A DNA stretch of 15,833 bases, from the NCBI GenBank assembly GCA_001593875.1, contig LUCA01000010.1:1-15833 (forward strand). The letters are read 5' to 3'. This document shows positions 13,942 through 15,833 of this stretch, piece by piece. Positions within the stretch are counted from its first letter, which is position 1, and every line of letters begins with the position of its first letter. The DNA comes from Candidatus Bathyarchaeota archaeon B23. Its GTDB lineage: Archaea > Thermoproteota > Bathyarchaeia > TCS64 > B23. The position numbers and the translations under genes were made by a program. The notes under the pieces are model-generated. The model did no database searches and had not been told where the DNA came from. It was given only the letters and a program-made list of their open reading frames with translations.

Positions 13942-15657
13942 GTGTCCACCCTACAATCCTTGAGGTGTTCTGAGCTCAGGGAGGAGGATTTAAAGTATCC
14001 GAGGGATAGGGCGATCCTAGTCACCTGCGGCCTCCCCTACGTCAACGGCCCCTGCCACATAGCGCATCTGAGGACCTATGTCCCCGCCGACGTCTTCGTG
14101 AGGTTTCTCCGGAAGATGGGGCGGGAGGTGGTCTTCGTCTGCGGCTCCGACACCCATGGGACGCCGATAACGGTGAAGGCTGAGGAGGAGGGGGTCTCGC
14201 CGAGGGAGATCGTGGAGCGTTATCACCGGCATTTCCTGGAGCTCTTCCCCAGGCTGGGCATCGTCTTCGACAACTACGGCAGCACCGACGACCCCCTCAA
14301 CCACAGGAGGACTCAGCAGATCGTCCAGGAGTTGATGAGGAGGGGGTACGTCTACCCCAAGACGCTGAGGCTCCCCTACTGCCCCCACTGCGACCGCTTC
14401 CTCCCAGACCGGTATCTGAGGGGCGTCTGCCCCCACTGCGGCGCCGAGGCGAGGGGCGACGAATGCGATCAGGGGTGTGGACGCCACCTGGAGCCCGGGG
14501 AGCTCCTGGAGCCCAGGTGCAGCATCTGCGGCTCCAAGCCCGAGATGAGGGAGACCAGGCATTACTTCTTCAGGCTGACGGCCTTCGAGGAGTTCCTCAG
14601 GGGGTTCCTCGGGGAGCTGGAGGGCACCGAGAACGCCAGGAACTACGCCCTCCAGTGGGTTGAGAGGGGGCTGAGGGATTGGAACATCACCCGAAACCTC
14701 GACTGGGGTGTGAGGTTCCCTGGGGAGGAGGGCCTAGTCCTCTACGTCTGGGTGGACGCCCCTATAGGCTATATCAGCTCGACGGAGGAGTGGGCCCAGA
14801 GAAGGGGGGGCGACTGGGAGTACTTCTGGAGGGGGCCTGGCTACATCGTCCACTTCATCGGCGGCGATATCATCTACCATCACTGCATCTTCTGGCCTGC
14901 GATGTTGAAGGGCTCTGGCTATAGCTTACCCTACGCCGTCGTCGCCTCGGGGATGGTGAAGGTGGAGGGGAGGGTCTTCTCCAAGAGCAGGGGCTACGTC
15001 ATCTGGGTGGAGGACGACTACCTCAAGGAGGGCCTCGACCCCGATGCGCTGAGATACTACATCGTCTCCTACACGGGGCATACACGGGACCTGGACTTCA
15101 GCTGGAGAACCTACGCCGATAAGGTGAACCATGAGCTGGTGGCCACCCTCGGCAACTTCCTCTACAGGGCTCTGCTCTTCGCCAAGAGGCATTACGGCGT
15201 CATCCCGGAGGGGGAGGTGGAGCCGAGGGTTAGGGCCGTCGTCGAGGAGGCCATAGAGGAGATCGGGAGGAGCCTAGATGAATACGAGTTCAAGAGGATG
15301 GTGGACGCCGTTCTGGGTGTCGCCTCCTACGGCAACAGATACCTCCAGCAGGGGGAGCCCTGGAGACGCATCGAGGCCGAGCCGGAGGCGGCTGAGGCCG
15401 TCGTCCACAACGCCCTATGGCTGGTCAAGGCCATCGCCGTCCTCCTAGAACCCGTAATGCCCTCCAAGGCCGAGGAGCTCTGGAGGCAGCTGGGCTACGG
15501 GAGGCGGGACAACGTCCCCCTAGCTGAGGCCCTGAAGCCCCTGGAGACTGGGCTGAGACTCGGAGAACCCCAACCCCTCTTCGAGAAGATACCGGAGGAG
15601 AAGGTGAGGGAGCTCAGCGAACGCATCGCCAGGAGGGTTAGAGAGGCCGGAGGATGA
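13942..15657 (+). CDS. metG: Methionyl-tRNA synthetase
   Basis: Class I synthetase charging tRNA-Met, about 571 residues from GTG 13942. The Rossmann start is ILVTCGLPYVNGP followed by the HIGH-type motif, here HIAH (about 39-42), then CGSDTHGTP. A double zinc knuckle (about 145-205) has CPHC, CPHC, CDQGC and CSIC pairs. The KMSKS-type loop is VFSKS (about 345-349), followed by the helical anticodon-binding domain (about 390-540) with WRR and LEPVMPSKAEELW. It ends without the C-terminal tRNA-binding (EMAP-like) domain, as in several archaea where that domain is separate or absent. The frame is open back to TTG 13894, but promoter boxes lie inside that extension; GTG 13942 or TTG 13960 are better starts. 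Its stop overlaps the next gene's ATG. Confidence 0.94.
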   Translation: MSTLQSLRCSELREEDLKYPRDRAILVTCGLPYVNGPCHIAHLRTYVPADVFVRFLRKMGREVVFVCGSDTHGTPITVKAEEEGVSPREIVERYHRHFLELFPRLGIVFDNYGSTDDPLNHRRTQQIVQELMRRGYVYPKTLRLPYCPHCDRFLPDRYLRGVCPHCGAEARGDECDQGCGRHLEPGELLEPRCSICGSKPEMRETRHYFFRLTAFEEFLRGFLGELEGTENARNYALQWVERGLRDWNITRNLDWGVRFPGEEGLVLYVWVDAPIGYISSTEEWAQRRGGDWEYFWRGPGYIVHFIGGDIIYHHCIFWPAMLKGSGYSLPYAVVASGMVKVEGRVFSKSRGYVIWVEDDYLKEGLDPDALRYYIVSYTGHTRDLDFSWRTYADKVNHELVATLGNFLYRALLFAKRHYGVIPEGEVEPRVRAVVEEAIEEIGRSLDEYEFKRMVDAVLGVASYGNRYLQQGEPWRRIEAEPEAAEAVVHNALWLVKAIAVLLEPVMPSKAEELWRQLGYGRRDNVPLAEALKPLETGLRLGEPQPLFEKIPEEKVRELSERIARRVREAGG

Positions 15658-15833
15658 GGATGCGCATAGATCTCCACCTCCACACCGTCCACAGCGGAGA
15701 CTCCTCCATCACCCTAGGGGAGGCCCTGAGGTGGTGTGAGAGGCGAGGCCTAGATGGATTTGCGGTCACGGATCACGACACCGTGGAGGGGGTGAGGGGG
15801 CTGCCGAGGGAGGGGGGCTGCCTCATCATACCT
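15654..15833 (+). CDS. PHP-domain metal-dependent hydrolase (N-terminal part, runs off the window)
   Basis: Sixty codons of a PHP (polymerase and histidinol phosphatase) domain. IDLHLHTVHSGDSSITLGEAL carries the first metal motif HxH, with the Ser/Gly/Asp stretch typical of the family, and GLDGFAVTDHDTVEG carries the second (DHDT). Such stand-alone archaeal proteins are metal-dependent phosphoesterases, for example acting on nucleoside phosphates or oligoribonucleotides. The specific role is unknown. ATG 15654 overlaps the metG stop as ATGA. However, GGAGG (15649-15653) touches that ATG and is 6 nt from the in-frame ATG 15660, so 15660 is the more likely start. Cotranscribed with metG. Confidence 0.9.
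   Translation, partial: MRMRIDLHLHTVHSGDSSITLGEALRWCERRGLDGFAVTDHDTVEGVRGLPREGGCLIIP

Overview
The window reads as chromosomal DNA from an archaeon, probably a thermophile of the Thermoproteota side (a Bathyarchaeia-like lineage is possible, but sequence reading alone cannot fix it). Reasons: it carries an archaeal translation initiation factor aIF2 beta beside a DUF424 gene, an archaeal-type methionyl-tRNA synthetase, IorA/IorB, an adenosylhomocysteinase without the long C-terminal tail, and an MTA phosphorylase with a C-terminal Cys-X-Cys pair. The DNA is GC-rich, Arg is mostly AGG, GTG and TTG starts are frequent, and many genes show a TATA-like box about 28-30 nt upstream of the start codon, as expected for leaderless or very short-leader archaeal transcripts. 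No tRNA, rRNA, CRISPR array, insertion sequence or phage gene was seen.

Layout. 1-1893: end of a plus-strand gene, then a minus-strand pair, a TIM-barrel sugar isomerase-like protein and a zinc alcohol dehydrogenase. 2045-4548: divergent iorA-iorB, the two subunits of indolepyruvate:ferredoxin oxidoreductase. 4557-7274: minus-strand nth (endonuclease III), ahcY (SAH hydrolase), DUF424 and aIF2 beta. 7355-8338: a membrane-anchored RmuC-like protein on the plus strand. 8335-8473: a gene-poor gap with at best a tiny membrane ORF. 8474-13865: a purine salvage block of adenine deaminase (minus), a PRTase-like protein (plus), MTA phosphorylase (minus), an MFS transporter (plus) and adenosine deaminase (plus). 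13942-15833: methionyl-tRNA synthetase overlapping the start of a PHP-domain protein that runs off the window.

Together the genes cover the fate of the purine half of S-adenosylmethionine by-products. AhcY splits SAH into homocysteine and adenosine, and adenosine deaminase turns adenosine into inosine. MTA phosphorylase turns methylthioadenosine into adenine, and adenine deaminase turns adenine into hypoxanthine. The PRTase homologue sits where a base-to-nucleotide step would belong, but its PRPP loop is degenerate. An MFS carrier of unknown substrate is divergent from the MTA phosphorylase. Genes lie on both strands with their own promoters, so this is a functional neighbourhood and not one operon.

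Most notable points: (1) adenosine deaminase is split by an apparent -1 frameshift at a run of five C, which separates the HxH zinc motif from the rest of the active site; (2) a perfect palindrome (two 10-bp arms, 2-bp centre) lies between the divergent MTA phosphorylase and MFS promoters, and is either an operator or two back-to-back BRE elements; (3) the PRTase-like protein has lost key PRPP-loop residues; (4) promoter spacing allows several non-ATG starts to be chosen.
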